A stretch of DNA of 64,000 bases from Pseudogymnoascus destructans (Eukaryota > Ascomycota > Leotiomycetes > Thelebolales > Thelebolaceae). A program made the position numbers and the translations under genes. Positions within the stretch are counted from its first letter, which is position 1. Each line of letters opens with the position of its first letter. Below, in pieces: positions 1 to 10,342 of this stretch. A model generated the notes under the pieces. It was given only the letters and a program-made list of their open reading frames with translations. It searched no databases and was not told the origin of the DNA. The stretch lies in assembly GCF_001641265.1 (NCBI RefSeq), contig NW_020167541.1:186001-250000 (forward strand), given 5' to 3'.

Positions 1-830
1 CTTTATGTTCACATATCCTATGCAGGGCCGCGGCACTTGCACATCGCAGCCCTTATGCAGGACTGAGTGCCCGTACAGTACCGTATGCACAGCTTGGTTC
101 AGTCCGAACAGTATAGCTGCATTTCCCGTCATTCCATCAAGCTTAACAGGGACACAGCTCAATAGATCCAACCAACCGCTCATCCCAATCGAGCGGCTGC
201 GGGGCTGGCTTAATGCAGCCGCAACGACGAGCGCTGAATGGTGCGATTTCCTGCGGCTGAGCACGGCGTGCCAGGGCTCTGGGCGTTGAGAGGAGGCCCA
301 ATCGCGAATCCCGTGCTCAGAAACGTATGCGAGCAACATCACGACGGTGATGTTGCTTAGGCAATGCGACGCGGGGTTCGAAAGGGCGCAGAAGGGGATT
401 GGAGGGAGGGGACGGTGGGATATGATGGGATGAGACAGCCGGTAAACCCAGTGTTGATAGCAAGGTGGGTGTAAACAGCATTCGGCCGTGTGGCTGTGGT
501 CTTAGACAAAACTCAGTCGCCATTCAAGACGTCCAAGACAGCGACGACGACGGCGGCGACGGTTGAAGCCCGATTGGCGAGCCCACTGTGTTTATCCCCC
601 GCCACTGTAACATGAGTAATGTCGACGCAGCCGCAGTGGTTTGCGTACCCTATCTCCATCCCATCTTTCGCACAGTGTCTCGTCCCAGCCAGTGTCTCAA
701 TCCCCCGCAAACCAAAACGGGAATAGAAACAAAGAAGAGAGAAACCCAGTATCTGAGACATCGCGCCAACTTCTCCTACCGCCCCTATTTTCCTACCCTT
801 CCTAATTACTAGATGTGGTAATATTAGGAA
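1..830. other. No supportable gene; unique-looking flank
   Basis: Base composition is ordinary here compared with the AT-rich stretch that follows. Open frames on both strands are short (at most about 94 codons), overlap one another and show no recognisable domain, so none is called. The right edge holds a short hairpin around 789-834, where CTTCCTAATTAC is followed by GTAATATTAGGAAG. It lies at the boundary with the repeat block. Confidence 0.5.
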
Positions 831-1224
831 GGGCAGACAGTAGGTTACCTTTATCTACTCCTTTGTCCCCCGTTGCAGTTGGGCCCCTGCTGTCTTGGTA
901 GCGAGTTAGGGCCAGGCGCCGTCTTGCAGTCTTGTAGCCTAATAGCAAGCAACCTTGGGCAACCTAGGGCGCTATAGCAGGGCACCCTTAACGTAGACCT
1001 ATAACCAACCCCCCTTCCTACTTCCTACCTACCTATGATAGACTAAGTAGACTTCTGTTTAGTCTGCCCTTTATGATAATTGCCTAATGTAGTTAGCTTA
1101 TATATTAGTAATACATGTGTTTAAATGATGATCCCTAGAAAGTGATAATTTTGCCCTATATACTACATTATATGATGCTACTACACAGACCTCTATTCCT
1201 ACTACCCTCTATCTAGAGAGTATT

Positions 1225-2056
1225 GTTACGGCCTACTCTACTAGTAGCGCTAAGACAAGGAATATATGAGTCATAGGAAGGTCATAGGAAGTGCTACATG
1301 ACCTAACCTGTTAGAAGGCTACGGTTAAAAGTTACACATAAGTCATGAAGTGGTCACGAGACTAGGACCACGTGACTAATCCTACATAGTCTATATGTTG
1401 GAACTACGTTCCTAGATGTACGCTGCACAGTGTAGCTTGTATACTGGCTATATGTATATATAGGGCTTCACACCCATAGTTTACTCAATCAAGTCGTCAA
1501 ACTCCAATTATGTGTTCAACACTATAGACTGTAAGGACACAGGGCACCCAGCTCACAGTAATAGCATATGAGAGTGCGAGTCGGAGGCTAAACGGATGCT
1601 ATCCTATAGGTCTACTACGAAGGATACAAAAAAGATGAAGGGGGAACCCCGTGAGTCAATTCCCTTAAGACCCGAAACCCATCCGACTCAGTTAGCCCAC
1701 CCAAATGATCACACGTGACCCGCAGCTACTCAGAGTCTGCTCCTTAGAGTGAGAGACGAGAAGGCATTCTTACATAGACTAGACAGGATCCGTGAGTCAT
1801 AAGGAGGTTATAGGCCATGACTGATCCTACATGGTCTATAGACTAGACAGGATCTACAAGGCACGACACCACTGTATAAGTAGATAGTATAGGAGCTTCG
1901 TGCTCAACTCAATGTAGTATTCTTTATAATACTGTAACGTGTTACTTAGAAAGTCTTTGTGGCTGATCCCCTGCCTTCTTTCTCTGTTAAGTTAAACCTA
2001 ACATGCAAGAAACCTATATACATCCTATTAGATAGGAAGCAGCATTACACGAAGCT
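1225..2056 (+). repeat. LTR family D, copy 1 (decayed, interrupted)
   Basis: The stretch at 1858-2056 closely matches 4095-4293. Both contain a TATA-like motif (TATAAGTAG), the string GGAGCTTCGTGCTCAACTC and an end in ...ATTACA or ...GTTACA, consistent with an LTR U3-R-U5. The left border near 1225 is inferred only from a TGTTACGG-like start. The copy is interrupted by the family E LTR at 1530-1774. An inverted fragment of the same family follows at about 2050-2330. Confidence 0.5.
1530..1774 (-). repeat. Solo LTR, family E, with TSD TAGAC
   Basis: A 245-bp unit starts TGTAAGGACACAGG and ends GGCATTCTTACA. It matches the 247-bp LTR at 33861-34107 in reverse orientation and the interrupted copy at 58917-59502. 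It is flanked by TAGAC (1525-1529) and TAGAC (1775-1779), a perfect 5-bp duplication. Insertion as an LTR element followed by LTR-LTR recombination is the simplest reading. Confidence 0.85.
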
Positions 2057-2163
2057 CCGAAGCTCCTATCTAAGGGATAGCTATCTACTTATATAGTAGT
2101 GTCATGCCTAGTAGATCCTGTCTACTACCTAGATGGTCCCTAAATGATCCCTAGATGACCCTT

Positions 2164-2293
2164 AGACGATCCTAGATCCCTTAAGGATTAGGTTACGTGG
2201 TCCTGTCCCTATGACCTCTTCGATCCCTAGACAATCCTAGATCCCTTAAGGATTAGGTTATGTGGTCCTTGTCCCTATGACATCTTCCTAACT
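2164..2293. repeat. Two-copy 65-bp tandem duplication
   Basis: Two adjacent copies share the core ATCCTAGATCCCTTAAGG and start about 65 bp apart (2164 and 2229). They differ mainly by C/T transitions, consistent with decay after duplication. Confidence 0.6.
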
Positions 2294-2399
2294 CATGACT
2301 TAGCCCCCTAGTGACTTTCTTGCATTTAATCCCTTGTCTAGTGCCACTAGTAGAGTGAACAGCCTTAATGAGCACTTCTTCTCTAAAATAGACAACCTT

Positions 2400-3500
2400 A
2401 TAAAGGCATTTTACAAACTGCCTTTATAAGTATTAACTACCCTTTATAATATTAAGAGGCAGTTAGAAGTGCACCTCTAGTAACAGGAGGAGTAGATTTA
2501 AGCTAGAATCGCCACCTAGCTTAAAGGTATACAAAGAGAACAGTTAGTAATGTTCTCATCATTTATACACTAGATATATTAAGAGACAGAAGAACAAGGG
2601 GGGGTAGATTAAGTATATAGCTATATAGTTTTAATACATAAATACACCTTAATTAATGGCAGGTCTACTTTGAAGTGCCATGATATCAAATTGTCATTAA
2701 TATAAGTATAGTAATTTGTAAGTAGAATAGCAACTGTTATGATCACACATCACAGCCGCTAGCAACTATAGGAACAGGCAGCTATAGTAGCCAATAAGGT
2801 TACAAGGGATCGCTAAGTGCACAGCTGCATATAATGAGGAATAGCCTCATCTTCTTCCTTCCTTTCTTCTTCTTCTCTCTTTACATTCAATCTAGCTTAC
2901 TTTACCCAGACTAGCATCATGACCTCCATGACCATCGTAACAGCAACTATAAAGTATATAGTAACTAGTTGACTTCCTAACCAAAGTCCTTTACTAAAGG
3001 CTGTATATGAGAATAGCTGTTAAGTTTTGCTAAAGTAGTTCTTAACAGCTATCCTTATAGATGATAGCAAGTGATTAAACGCCTATTTATAGTACTAAGG
3101 AAGGGCCTACAAAGTGATGAAGCAAGCCCATCTAGCATTATAATAGCTTGTCATTACTAGCTGTGCTAACATTTATAGCCATTATAAATGGCACGCTAGG
3201 CTTCATCGCTTCTATCTGACAGAATCCTCAAAACATTCCATTAACAAAGCCCTAGATATGAGGGCAGCTGCTAATAGCTTTAACAGCTCTTAAGAATTCC
3301 AACATCTTATTATATAATAGATAATCATAGCTGTAGCAGCTGCAATTATCACGTGCTGTCTATGAGTGGGCATCTTAATTCTAATATTCTAATATATAAT
3401 ACTAGCCTCACTTAGCAGCTTGGCAATTACTACAATAGGTAATGGCCAATTACATTGTTGGTTAAGCAGGTAAAACCTCTATTCACTCAGCCTTGTCCAT
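2400..3500. repeat. Unidentified RIP-decayed repeat, copy 1
   Basis: Shares long stretches with 4800-5350, for example AAAGAGAACAGTTAGT, AGTAGAATAGCAAC and GCTGTATATGAGAATAGC, in the same order. Copy 1 is interrupted by a family C solo LTR that is absent from copy 2. The parent element is not identifiable because stops are dense in all frames. Confidence 0.55.
2735..2942 (+). repeat. Solo LTR, family C, with TSD GCAAC
   Basis: A 208-bp unit starts TGTTATGATCAC and ends GACCATCGTAACA. It is flanked by GCAAC (2730-2734) and GCAAC (2943-2947). The second copy of the host repeat (about 5183-5200) shows the uninterrupted site. The same LTR family, expanded by a minisatellite, occurs at 23401-23833. 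Confidence 0.88.
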
Positions 3501-3677
3501 TAATTCATACTGTACTGTTCTCCTTCATACACCATGTAAGGAGGTTGCTAGTTGACGTTAAGCCCCCTATTGTCCTATGGCCTTCGCCTAAATCGACCAT
3601 GCCTAGCTCCTTTAGTATCAGGCTCAAGCCAGTAATGTAAAGCAGGTAGGGGGGTGGCTTGGCAATTACTGCTTTGG

Positions 3678-3753
3678 GTAATGGTCTAGCCAAAGGTACA
3701 ACAGTAAATCCCTCTAATAGAGGGTTTTAGCAACCTGACTGTCAGCTAGACCA
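3678..3753. repeat. Short foldback element
   Basis: Inverted arms GGTCTAGC and GCTAGACC enclose CCTCTAATAGAGGG and TTTTAGCAACCTGAC. A related unit lies inverted at about 6545-6590 (CGGTCAGGTTGCTAAAACCC within AAGCCCG...CGGGCTT). This looks like a small MITE-like family; termini are not determined. Confidence 0.4.
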
Positions 3754-3926
3754 ATGCCTAAAAAGTAAGGTGCTAAGCTGCTATTTAACCCTACTGCCCC
3801 CCTACTACCTCCTGTGTTACGACGGAACAAGAAGGCTGGCCAACTACAGGACAGGAAGGAGGGAGGTCGCATGAGACCGGCCCTGGTACCTGGAGGGGCA
3901 GCGGGGAATAGTAGTTCCGAAAGTAT

Positions 3927-4098
3927 CACGTGACGGACTCGCAGGATGATGAGAAGAGTCCTAAGAGTCCAGGACTCCGAGGACTCGAGTGAGTTCCCAG
4001 GAGTCCACTAGGCACGTGACGGACTCGCAGGATGATGAGAAGAATCCTAAGAGTCCAGGACTCCGAGGACTCGAGTGAGTTCCCAGGAGTCCACTAGG
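3927..4098. repeat. Tandem duplication, 2 x 86 bp
   Basis: Two nearly identical 86-bp units start CACGTGACGGACTCGCAGG at 3927 and 4013 and differ by about one base. They lie immediately upstream of the TATA-containing part of LTR family D copy 2, so they may be duplicated LTR promoter sequence. Confidence 0.75.
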
Positions 4099-4293
4099 CA
4101 CGACGCCACTATATAAGTAGATAGTATTTCCTTAGATAGGAGCTTCGTGCTCAACTCAATACAGTATTTGTTATATACTAGTAACGTGTTACTTGAAGCC
4201 TTTGTGTCTGATCCCCTGCCTCCTCTGATAAGTAAACCTTTACGCAAGAGAACCTCTGTGTCTTCTATCATTTAGAAGTCAGCGTTACACCCT
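4095..4293 (+). repeat. LTR family D, copy 2 (3' part)
   Basis: Matches 1858-2056, including the TATA-like motif TATAAGTAG, the GAGCTTCGTGCTCAACTC core and a GTTACA end. The left part of the LTR probably includes the 86-bp duplication. No target duplication was identified. Confidence 0.55.
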
Positions 4294-4799
4294 GTTCTAA
4301 ATGATGAAGAATCATCTGCTTTTGGCGATTAAGTGCTAAAAGCTGGTTACAGCTAGACAGATTTCTGTTTAGCTGTGGCCAGCTTTGAATTACTGTATAT
4401 AGTTAGTGTATAGATTAGTAATATAATTAATTCAACATTAATCGAGTGTACTATGCTGGTGCTAGTGACTGAAGTGATTATTTATAATGATATGCTTATA
4501 CTAACAATTACTAGTATTCTATGTAGGAGTGGAAGGAGCACTAGGGTGCTATAGGGGCAAGGGGTGAGGCTTCTTTCCTTGCTTAGGCAGCAATACTTCT
4601 CACAATGAAGGAGAAGCAGGTTATCAACCTGCCATTACCCTCACTGTAGAACCCCCTCCTAGTGCTCTAAGCATAGCAATTAGTAAGTGGTGATAGAGTT
4701 GAAGATGCCGTTATCATTAAGGATGATGACAGTCTTAGCTAGACTCCATTATTACACTTACTAGTGCCTCTCCTTCGCCACACCTATCTTCTTCTTAGT

Positions 4800-6250
4800 G
4801 ATCCCAAAAGCACCAATACATGGCAGTAGAAGATGATCGAAAAGAGCGACTCTTCTTGATGATAGAGGGGCTTGTAAAAGCCATGCTTTGCCGCCACCAC
4901 CGCTAAATCCAGAGGTATTAGAGGAGCATTTAGAAAGCCGGCTTAAGGCTTAGGAAGAGCGGCTTCAAGCTGGAATTGCTATCTAGTTTAAGGATCTTCA
5001 AAGAGAACAGTTAGTGATGTTCTCTTCATTTATATAGCAATTAGAGATAGATATGGGCAAGGGGATTAATTACTATATAGCTATCTATTCTAATATATAC
5101 AAATACTCTTTAATTGATGGTAGATCAACTTTGAATCTCCATGATATCAAATTACCTACCATACAAGTATGGTAGTTCGTTAGTAGAATAGCAACAGCAA
5201 ACTAAGCTGCTACTGATTGGCTGCTAGATTTTAACCCCTTACTAAATGCTGTATATGAGAATAGCTGTTGAATACAACCAAAGCAGTTCTTAACAGCTAT
5301 TCTCACTAAGGAGATCGAGCGATTAAACGCTTGTTCTTCGGGTGATAAGTAGTGACGACCCCTTGTATAACTAAAGGGGCTCATAATACCAGTTGTACAC
5401 TGATATGCTAGATCACTATATAGGAAGAGCCATTTAGACTCTTCCTTGCTGTCTATAATCTGCTCAAGTCTACGATATCATATATTGTCACTAGGTTACT
5501 AGAAACTGCTCTTTGCGTTATGCTTACCTGTTTAGCATATCCAAACTAGTAGAGCACTTGTACATGGATCTTTAGACAATCTAGTAACTAGCTTAGTATT
5601 ATATTTAATGATACTTGCTAGCACTTACTCAGCTGGTTTGGCACAAATCTTGCTTAGGCGCTACATCTATCATATGATAAGATGCAAGCATTTTCTATAG
5701 CTATAGAGGCTATCGGTTAATGCCCTCATATATAGGGCTCTGTTTCGAGGATTCTCACATCCTTCTAGCCCTAATGGAGCCTAGCATGTAGTATATAATG
5801 GCTATAAGAATTAGCACGGCTAGTAATAGCAAGCTGTTGTAACGCTAGACAACCTTACGTTATCTATTTACAGTCTGTAAACGATTAGATGATGTGGCAA
5901 GAGTCTAGCTATGAAGCTAAGTCAAAGGAGGGGTAAGAGCCACTAGATCTCTTCAATTGAGAAGCTATATAGATTAGTATAGTACATAATAAAAGGGGCT
6001 TCCTTACCGTAGATAATGCTTTACCTTAACTGGTGAATCCTAACCCTATGCATCAAGACTCTACATCTTATGCTTATACTCAAGGAGCAGCTGGTATAGA
6101 CGCTATAATACCCTAATATGAAGCTGCTAGCAGCAATGACGTAGCTGCAAAAGGAGTATACTAGTAGCTACTATAGCAACTGCTGCCTACGAATTGGCAT
6201 TTCTAGCATGGTATTTGAGGCTATTCACAATATGACAATTTGGTTTTGGT
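4800..6250. repeat. Unidentified RIP-decayed repeat, copy 2
   Basis: Second copy of the repeat at 2400-3500, here without the family C LTR. Coding-like texture survives around 5230-5340 on the + strand, where a frame reads NAVYENSC then a stop then IQPKQFLTAIL, with TAG in place of likely CAG. I cannot assign it to a superfamily. 5400-6250 holds further decayed sequence and no gene. Confidence 0.5.
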
Positions 6251-6710
6251 CAATATGGAACAGAGAGGTACTTTACGAAAATGCAATTATTATGTATTTT
6301 TATATGGGGGGTGCATTAGGGGTAAGTACTACTTGTGACCAAAAATCGGTAAATCCGTCAACTGCATATTCCGGTTAAATCACGTATACACGGTCAAACC
6401 CACCAAGAGGCACTTAGGGGGTATTACAGTATTCTTATATTACTACTTTAGACCTAGCTAATACTATCTACTAGGGTCTACAATTACTGTCGCCAACAAA
6501 GCCTAGGCTGCCATATAGTGGCTTGGCACCTTCTACTTCTGGCCTTGGTCAAAAGCCCGACGGTCAGGTTGCTAAAACCCTCTAATGCGGGCTTAAACCA
6601 GACCAGTTCGATCTGCAGCGCGATGGTCAGCTACAATGTTGAATTATTGAAGGAGTTTATGCTCTATTTCCTTGCCTTGGCCCGCCGTGTCTCGCCCTGC
6701 CTTGATTGCA

Positions 6711-6795
6711 AAGGCAAGGAGCAGGTTAAGGCAAGGAGCAGGTTAAGGCAAGGAGCAGGTTAGGGCAAGGAGCAGGTTAGGGCAAGGTGCAGGTT
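6711..6795. repeat. 17-bp minisatellite, 5 copies
   Basis: Five consecutive units of AAGGCAAGGAGCAGGTT (the last two start AGGG; the fifth has one extra substitution). The period is 17 bp. No terminal inverted repeat was found around it. The surrounding 6500-7330 sequence has no recognisable gene. Confidence 0.9.
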
Positions 6796-6799
6796 AAGG

Positions 6800-7790
6800 C
6801 AAGGGCGGTGGGCGGCTGCTTGTGCGTGAGAGCAGAGATGGCCGTCGCGGATGCACCAGCGGGTTCCTACAGCGATCTCCACTACAGCATCTTGCCCTCT
6901 CAGTCCTTGCGTGCCACGCCACGACCTTGCCTTGCTTCACCGCACCGTAGGCGCTCCAACTGCAGCGTATGCCAGATACGGCAGAGGAGGCAGGAAGCGA
7001 TGCGCATGCTGCGGACTTGCGCACGCTGAACTTGCAGCAGCGATGAACCTTTTTCAGTTTAGTTCGCCCAGTGCCGTTCGTGACCGCTGATACAAATACC
7101 GCCACATGCTGCAGAATAAATGAAAAACGGCAAGAGTTGGACAGGGAAGGGGCAGGCATCGACCACGGCTCTGGGTCGAGGGTGAAGCGATATTCGCTCC
7201 GTCTTACCCAAATTGACGAAATGTTTTACTTCTCTCAACATATCTTCCTTAGAATCAACCGAAGTGAAGTTGACGTATTAATTCAGGGTTTGGTAACAGT
7301 GTACTGTACTGATATAGGTGGTTAATCGGACAAGGGTAGAATATTTAAGAGTGTGAGTATTCTACCCAGTTTTCCTCGCAAATCACTGCTCGCCGGGATC
7401 CGAATCAAGATAAGGATTTGTGGGATTTAAAATCAACGATTCCAAGTATATAATATATTCTTGATCAGTGCCTTCAAAATGAATTCGCCTTACTTCGGAA
7501 GGCATATTGAAATCGAAAAGTGAACGAGTGAATAAATGAAAGAAAGAACGAGCAAGTGAAAAGGCATGAACTAAATCCTGAAATGGATCCCGCACCGCTG
7601 TGAAGTTGCCTTTGGTGTACATTATTAGTTAGCTCATGGCGGTATCAGGTATCCTTGAGGGTGGCTTTTGGCGATTATGTAGGTGGGGTGTGACTACCAT
7701 TCCGGTGGCAATGCATGTGGGTCCGAAGGACCCACATTCTCCAAACTTAAGTGGCGGTTGGTGATCTAAACAGGTTAACGTACATGTATA
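6800..7790. other. No supportable gene
   Basis: Overlapping short frames on both strands between 6800 and 7620 show no domain or splice structure. 7776-7790 reads TAACGTACATGTATA, identical to the outer end of the pogo element at 10343-12201, so it may be a stub of another copy cut by the next element. Confidence 0.4.
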
Positions 7791-9171
7791 CAGTAAAAAT
7801 ACGATAAGTCGATATGCTTTTAGCCGATATTTACGTTATCTCGATATCTTTTTCTGTACGGAAGCTTTTTACATACAAAACACAATACATCCGATATCGT
7901 GAGATCCTCCTTGAATATCGACTTATGCTAATCTTTTGAATCTTATAGAATGCCTTCGAGAAAGCTCAATTCGATGATGATTGAATAGCGTTGTGCTCTT
8001 CGACAATGGACCATCAACAAAACACCTCGACCTTCCCAAAAAGATTGTATCGCCTGGTTTTTTGAGAAGTACAACATTCGAATTAGTCAATCTACAGTCT
8101 CGGAATCCCTTAGCAGCCGATTTATCAACCTTGATGATCCGATTAATACACCAACAATAGGGAAGAGGAACGATACGAATATACGTCGACGGGAAGTGGC
8201 TTGGCCAGATATTGAGGCTATTCTTTTTGAGTGGCAAGAACGAATCGATTCAAAAGGAGGTTTTACAACTGCAGAGATCTTACAAGAGAAGGCAAAGCGA
8301 ATTTGGTCACAACTACCACAATATCAAGGGAAGCCTTCGCCAGAGTTTAGCATTGCTTGGATACAGAAATTTCGACTATGTCACAACATCCGGAATAGAA
8401 AGAGGCAAGGAGAAGGGGCATCAGTCAGTGAGACAGCAGAGGATGAGATGAGGGCTATTCAGACAGTGGCTGGGGAGTATTTAGAGGACAACATTTATAA
8501 CATGGACAAGACGGGTTTATACTGGAAGATGATGCCATCTTGTGGGCTTTCTACAATGAAGGCTCGAGTAGGAAGGAAGATGGACAAGGCAAGGATGTCT
8601 GTCGTATTCTGTTGTAACGCTGCTGGTACTGATCAATGTCCTCCTTGGTTTATTGGCAAGGCGAAAACGCCTCGAGCTTTACGAAACATCAACGTCATAG
8701 CAATGGGAGGGGTTTGGAGGTGGAATAAGAAGGCTTGGATGAATCAGTTTATTATGGCAGAATGGTTAAGGGCTTTTTATGCTCGTATTGGTACAACACG
8801 GGAGGTTCTTCTCACAATGGACAACTTTTCAGCACATATCAAGGCCCTCAAATCGACACCACCCCCTCCGAATATCCGAGTTATCTGGCTTCTCCAAATG
8901 CAACAAGTCGATTTCAAGCCCTAGATCAAGGTATCATTGCCTCTGTCAAAGCTCATTACCATCGACAATGGCTCCTTTACATCCTTGACGCTTTTGAAAG
9001 GAATGAAGATCCTGTCCAAACGATGAATATACGACTTGCTATTCGATGGCTTCTTCAATCGTGGAATCACGACCTTACAAACTCGACAATCTATAACTGT
9101 TTTCGAAAGAGTACGATTGTTCAAAAGCCAGTTCAACTACCCTCACAACCTCTTCCTGATATTACCAATCT
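7791..9171 (+). mobile_element. Decayed Tigger-like pogo element (3' end missing)
   Basis: The left terminus reads CAGTAAAAATACGATAAG directly after TA, as for Tc1/mariner-pogo elements, and is followed by a pogo-type transposase frame. The right end is lost: the coding sequence runs straight into LTR family A at 9172 with no matching target duplication. Confidence 0.65.
7950..9171 (+). pseudogene. Pogo/Tigger-type DDE transposase, broken
   Basis: From ATG 7950 one frame reads through an N-terminal helix-turn-helix region (QKDCIAWFFEKYNIRISQST), a CENP-B-type HTH and the start of a DDE_1 catalytic domain. The acidic residues are visible in YNMDKTGLYW, LTMDNFSAH and FQALDQGI. The protein would cut and paste its own element. 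Breaks: an in-frame TAG at codon 12 (about 7983) where CAG is expected, a frameshift near 8890 within ...IRVIWL/PNATSRFQ..., and truncation at 9171 by the LTR. The HTH closely resembles the fragment at 55312-55680. It is non-functional. Confidence 0.85.
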
Positions 9172-10129
9172 TGTAATGGTGGGTGCACCAGATGTGAGAA
9201 TCTAGCCACCCAAGGAAGGGATGATTTTACTAAGACAACACACTGTCTTAGGAAAAAGAGCCAAAGGGTCGTAGCTTAGACTATTCCACAATGCAGCAAT
9301 CAGGTGTATGATGTAGTGGAGTGGTTTAGACAAGTTGTAACAAATGTTGAGTCTGAGAACTCAGGGATAAGTCAGAGTTTAGCACCTCACTGACTTTTCA
9401 GAAACAAGGAGTAACAAGATCAATGCTTGGAAGCTTGGAACAGACGTGGAAGTATGTGATAGTCGATTTACTGTATTGTCTGCTTGCCCTTTCTTAAGGA
9501 AAGGGCAATCCTATTTATGCTAAAGGAATGTAGTTCTCTCATTTTCCAAGACTTTCCATGACTTACCAGGCTTGGTAACTGTAGTCGACGTAAGAGAATC
9601 CCATAGAACCATCTCTTAGGTTCGTAGCCTATAGGAAGTAAAAGGAGGTCCAAGGTCAGAGTACCCCTATAGACAAATTATGTCATAGACAAATTATGTC
9701 ATAGACAAATTATGTCATAGACAAATTATGTCATAGACAAATTATGTCATAACTTAACCAATCTTGTGGGTAACTAAAGAGCGATGACATGTAATGAATC
9801 ATAGAGGTTCGTAGGAGCTTTTAGAGCTATCGTTCATGCTCCTAGGCCTCTAGTTGGTAGAGATATGTCATGTGGTAGTATGAGTGATGTCATGTAATGA
9901 ATCATAGAGGGTTGTAGAGATATGCTATGTGGTAATATCGGCCCAGTAACTAAGGAGCGATGACGTGTAATGAATCATAGATGGTTGTAGCAATCGTTGA
10001 GTAGTATTGCTCTTGTTGTTGGTGTGATAAGCCAAAATATGTATAGTGACTTGTAGGTTTGAGGAGGAGATTTCCAAGTTTGCTCTTGAGTTTGATAGCA
10101 AACTGAGTGCAACGAATGTCAGTATGACA
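9172..10129 (-). repeat. LTR family A, copy 1
   Basis: A 958-bp LTR reading TGTAATGGTGGG...CAGTATGACA on the + strand, which is the reverse of the 5' LTR at 25904-26839. It carries five 16-bp units (ATAGACAAATTATGTC) at 9669-9748. The left flank is transposase and the right flank a fragment of LTR E, so it marks a rearranged junction and not a clean insertion. Confidence 0.85.
9669..9748. repeat. 16-bp VNTR inside LTR A (5 units)
   Basis: ATAGACAAATTATGTC repeated five times. The equivalent position has four units in the LTR at 57407-58348 and one in the copies at 22075 and 24516. Confidence 0.9.
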
Positions 10130-10288
10130 TCGGGCCCATTTCGGGTACTTAAGGAAACAGACTCAACGGGGTTACCCCTTCATCTTTTTTGTATCCTTCG
10201 TAGTAGACCTATAGGATAGCATCCGTTTAGCCTCCGACTTGCACTCTCATATGCTATTACTGTTAGCTGAGTGCCCTGTGTCCTTACA
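10130..10288 (+). repeat. LTR family E, 3' fragment
   Basis: Matches the 3' two-thirds of the LTR at 33861-34107 (from TCGGACCCGTTTCGGG to GTGTCCTTACA). The 5' part is missing and LTR A abuts directly. Confidence 0.8.
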
Positions 10289-10342
10289 AACCCTCTTTAA
10301 TAATTAACTTACTAATATTATATAGATTAATCCTTTAGACTA

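Larger units (their letters stand above)
1000..6500. other. RIP-degraded, AT-rich repeat block
   Basis: About 5.5 kb with no open frame of gene size, very frequent TAG and TAA triplets in every frame and high TpA content. Relict coding-like stretches occur (for example around 4950-5350) but are interrupted by TAG where CAG would be expected. This is the usual signature of fungal repeat-induced point mutation acting on CpA. The block contains two copies of one unidentified repeat (roughly 2400-3500 and 4800-5350) and at least three LTR families, listed separately. I see no functional gene. Confidence 0.7.

Noticed and set aside
5..289. 94-codon frame at the window start
   Set aside because: No domain or splice context, and overlapping alternatives on the other strand.
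6794..7159. 121-codon minus-strand frame rich in Ser, Arg and Cys
   Set aside because: Composition follows local GC content; competing frames of similar length on both strands, no recognisable motif.
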